Of a stretch of DNA of 8,192 bases, positions 5,754-8,192 are shown piece after piece. Position 1 is the stretch's first letter. Each line of letters starts with the position of its first letter. The stretch lies in contig JAQCER010000104.1 of assembly GCA_027618625.1 (NCBI GenBank), forward strand, positions 1 to 8,192. The letters run 5' to 3'. A program made the position numbers and the translations under genes. The notes below the pieces were generated by a model. It saw nothing but the letters and a program-made list of their open reading frames with translations. It did not search any database and was not told where the DNA came from. This DNA comes from Verrucomicrobiota bacterium. GTDB taxonomy: Bacteria > Verrucomicrobiota > Verrucomicrobiia > Verrucomicrobiales > DEV007.

Positions 5754-8192
5754 ATGGCAAAAACTTTGATCATTGCAGAGAAACCGAGCGTGGCAAACGA
5801 TCTCGCACGCGTTCTCGCTAAACAACTTGGCCCGTTTAACAAGGAGAAGGATTACTTCGAAAGCGATTCGACGATTATCTCCTCCGCGATCGGTCATCTG
5901 GTGGAGCAGAAGCTGCCGACTGCTGCCGACGGCAAGTCGCTGCCATGGAAATTCGACTGCCTGCCGGTCATTCCCGACGAATTCGATCTTCAGCCGATCG
6001 ATGGCAGTAAAGCGCGGCTCAATGTCCTGAAGCGCCTGATCGGTCGAAAGGAGGTCACGGAAATCATCAATGCCTGTGACGCCGGCCGCGAGGGAGAGCT
6101 GATTTTCTACTACATCATAAAGCTGACGGGGGTGAACAAGCCAACAAAGCGCTTGTGGATGCAGTCGATGACCAATCAGTCGATTCTCGATGCCTTCGGA
6201 AGATTGCGTGATGGCTCAGAGATGGAACCGCTGGCGAATGCGGCACTGTGTCGGTCTGAAAGCGACTGGCTGATCGGGATCAACTCGACCCGCGCAATGA
6301 CCGCCTATAATTCAAAGTGGGGTGGCTTTAACAAGACGCCGGTTGGTCGAGTGCAAACGCCGACGCTGGCGCTGCTGGCGGAGCGGGAACATCAGATTCG
6401 TGACTTCGTTTCTGAAGACTACTGGGAAGTGCATGGAACCTTCGGAGTGGCTGCTGGTGACTACCCTGGGCGCTGGTTTGACGAGGGTTTCAAGAAGGAT
6501 TCGGGAAATGAGCATGCACGCCCAGAGCGCATCTGGGAGCGCGGGCTGGCGGAAGCGATCGTCGCGCGCTGCAAGGGAAAGCCCGTCGTTATCGAGGAAA
6601 CGACGAAGCCCCAGAAACAGGCGGCACCTTTGCTCTACGATTTGACATCCCTGCAAAGGGAGGCCGCGAACCGATTCGGATTCTCGGCAAAGACCACTCT
6701 ACAGATCGCGCAGGCTCTCTACGAGCGGCACAAGGCGCTCACCTACCCGAGAACGGATTCCCGGTACCTGCCGGAAGACTATTTGCCGACCGTAAAGCAG
6801 ACGCTGAAGAACCTCTCGGAAGCTGGCATCCAGGCGCATGGTGTGGCTCCACATGCTGCCACGGCGCTGAAGAACGATTGGGTCAAACTGAACAAGAAAG
6901 TCTTCGATAACGCCAAAGTGAGCGATCACTTTGCCATTGTTCCGACCGGGGAAATCCCGTCGGGTCTCAGTGACGCCGAGGCCAAGCTGTATCAAATGGT
7001 AAGCCAGCGCACGGTGGCGATCTTTTTCCCATCGGCGGAGTGGCTGCTGACGACGCGGATCACACGAGTAGACCGGGATGCATTCCGAACTGCCGGCAAG
7101 GTGTTGAAATTTGCTGGATGGCTCGAGGTTTACGGAAAAGAAGCGCAGGGCGGTGGCAGCGACGAGGATGCTGACGACGGAACACTGGTGCGCGCCGAGC
7201 CCAATGAGAAGGCAACCAATTCCGTGATGGAGGTGCTGGACAAAGCGACCCGTCCTCCTGCCAGATTCAACGAGGCAACGCTGCTTTCGGCAATGGAAAC
7301 GGCAGGCAAACTGGTGGATGACGAGGAACTCCGCGAGGCGATGAGCGAGCGTGGCTTGGGAACCCCCGCGACCCGTGCCGCGATTATCGAAGGGTTGATC
7401 GCTGACAAGTACATCACTCGTGACGGGCGCGAGTTCATCGTGAACAACCGCGGACTGCGTCTTATCGAGCAACTTCGTGAGATGAAAATCGACCTGCTGG
7501 CCTCTCCCGAGATGACCGGTGAGTGGGAGTTCAAGCTCAAGGAAATGGAGGCGAGTCGCTTCTCCCGTGACAAGTTCATGTCGGAGATTCGTGAGCTGAC
7601 TCGCAGCGTCGTCCAGACCACGAAGAATTATGCGCAGACGGCACTCGATCGCGAGTTTCCACCTTTCCCGGTGGCCTGTCCGCAGTGTGGCACACCAGAG
7701 CTCGCTCAGGACGATGGCATGTTCAAATGCAGGAATCCCGAGTGCAAATTCAAGCTGTCAAAAGTGGTCGCCAGCCGCCCCTTGGATGACGCCGAGGCCA
7801 CGGAGCTCCTCACCACAAAATTCCTAAGCCCGAGAGACGGATTCCTGAACCGCTTCCGTCAACCATTCGTTGCCGCTTTGGAGCTTGTGGAAGAAAAGAC
7901 CGGTCTCAAAGTGAAATTTATCTTCGAGAAATCGGATGAAGAGGTCGCTGAGGCAGAAGCGATGAAAGAGGGAGTGAAGCTCTGTGATTGTCCCATTTGC
8001 AAGAAAGGTGCGATCTACGAGACGCCGACATCATGGGTGTGCAGTGAACGCGTAGCCGGGAGCGGCTGCAAGGGGCGGTTGTCCCGCGAGATGTGCAAGT
8101 ATCAGATTCCTCGCGATCAGGCGGTCAAATTTTTTACCGAGGGGAAGACCGATCTCATCGATAAGTTCATCTCGAAGAAAAACCGGCCATTT
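5754..8192 (+). CDS. topB: Type IA DNA topoisomerase, topoisomerase III (TopB) class, 3' end outside window
   Basis: It relaxes and decatenates DNA by cutting one strand through a 5'-phosphotyrosine and acts in the cytoplasm on replication and recombination intermediates. 813 residues are visible without a stop. The TOPRIM domain begins KTLIIAEKPSVA (3-14, catalytic Glu 9) and has DAGREGELIF from Asp109 (Glu113), the form common in TopB rather than the DxDREGE of TopA. KTPVGRVQTPTLALL (194-208) and LTYPRTDSRYL with active Tyr331 follow. PARFNEATLL and ERGLGTPATRAAII mark the rest of the core. The tail has a zinc-ribbon-like Cys set (642, 645, 659, 664) and a second Cys-rich unit (744, 746, 749, 763, 772, 781) resembling the topoisomerase C-terminal repeat (Toprim_Crpt). 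With that tail it is longer than the ~650-730 residues usual for TopB. The ATG at 5754 is fixed by the conserved N-terminus. No partner gene is visible. Confidence 0.93.
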   Translation, partial: MAKTLIIAEKPSVANDLARVLAKQLGPFNKEKDYFESDSTIISSAIGHLVEQKLPTAADGKSLPWKFDCLPVIPDEFDLQPIDGSKARLNVLKRLIGRKEVTEIINACDAGREGELIFYYIIKLTGVNKPTKRLWMQSMTNQSILDAFGRLRDGSEMEPLANAALCRSESDWLIGINSTRAMTAYNSKWGGFNKTPVGRVQTPTLALLAEREHQIRDFVSEDYWEVHGTFGVAAGDYPGRWFDEGFKKDSGNEHARPERIWERGLAEAIVARCKGKPVVIEETTKPQKQAAPLLYDLTSLQREAANRFGFSAKTTLQIAQALYERHKALTYPRTDSRYLPEDYLPTVKQTLKNLSEAGIQAHGVAPHAATALKNDWVKLNKKVFDNAKVSDHFAIVPTGEIPSGLSDAEAKLYQMVSQRTVAIFFPSAEWLLTTRITRVDRDAFRTAGKVLKFAGWLEVYGKEAQGGGSDEDADDGTLVRAEPNEKATNSVMEVLDKATRPPARFNEATLLSAMETAGKLVDDEELREAMSERGLGTPATRAAIIEGLIADKYITRDGREFIVNNRGLRLIEQLREMKIDLLASPEMTGEWEFKLKEMEASRFSRDKFMSEIRELTRSVVQTTKNYAQTALDREFPPFPVACPQCGTPELAQDDGMFKCRNPECKFKLSKVVASRPLDDAEATELLTTKFLSPRDGFLNRFRQPFVAALELVEEKTGLKVKFIFEKSDEEVAEAEAMKEGVKLCDCPICKKGAIYETPTSWVCSERVAGSGCKGRLSREMCKYQIPRDQAVKFFTEGKTDLIDKFISKKNRPF

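Noticed and set aside
6699..7472. A 257-codon minus-strand frame inside the topoisomerase
   Set aside because: It lies wholly opposite conserved topoisomerase sequence, including the active-site tyrosine.

Overview
The window looks like chromosomal DNA of a moderately GC-rich Gram-negative bacterium, most likely of the Verrucomicrobiota (or the wider Planctomycetota-Verrucomicrobiota group). Three things point there: a secreted protein ending in the accessory domain usually found at the C-terminus of arylsulfatases in that group, a large surface protein with an EF-hand-like 'DxDxDGLPD' segment and a 'W.S.DL..W' C-terminal module, and poor use of Shine-Dalgarno sites. The lineage is inferred from protein style and not from a marker gene.

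Layout. 1-698 (+) is the 3' end of a secreted or surface protein that starts upstream of the window. 699-1244 has no convincing gene; it holds a pyrimidine-rich tract, a 10-bp tandem repeat, a pair of near-identical TATAAAG-containing 15-mers and a 9-bp inverted repeat, so it may be a REP-like or otherwise dispersed element. 1245-2429 (-) is an ATPase of the AAA/DUF4143 family. 2644-3105 (+) holds two small doubtful reading frames: a 93-codon frame resembling one repeat of a larger verrucomicrobial repeat protein, and a 43-codon membrane-protein-like frame. 3115-4386 (-) is an outer-membrane beta-barrel porin of alginate-export type. 4548-5462 (+) is a secreted protein with a sulfatase-type accessory (probable carbohydrate-binding) domain, divergent from the porin. 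5463-5753 is an intergenic stretch opening with a G-rich minisatellite able to form a G-quadruplex. 5754-8192 (+) is a type IA topoisomerase, topoisomerase III (TopB) class, cut by the window end.

How the genes relate. The porin and the divergent secreted protein share a 161-bp regulatory region with a perfect 7-1-7 palindrome (4467-4481). They plausibly form a co-regulated surface pair for uptake or binding of an anionic or polymeric carbohydrate. The ATPase, the small frames and the topoisomerase show no obvious link to each other. I see no complete mobile element, CRISPR array, tRNA, rRNA or defence locus. The most worthwhile leads are the divergent palindrome, the G-quadruplex minisatellite and the small 2644-3105 locus; none amounts to a clearly new system.
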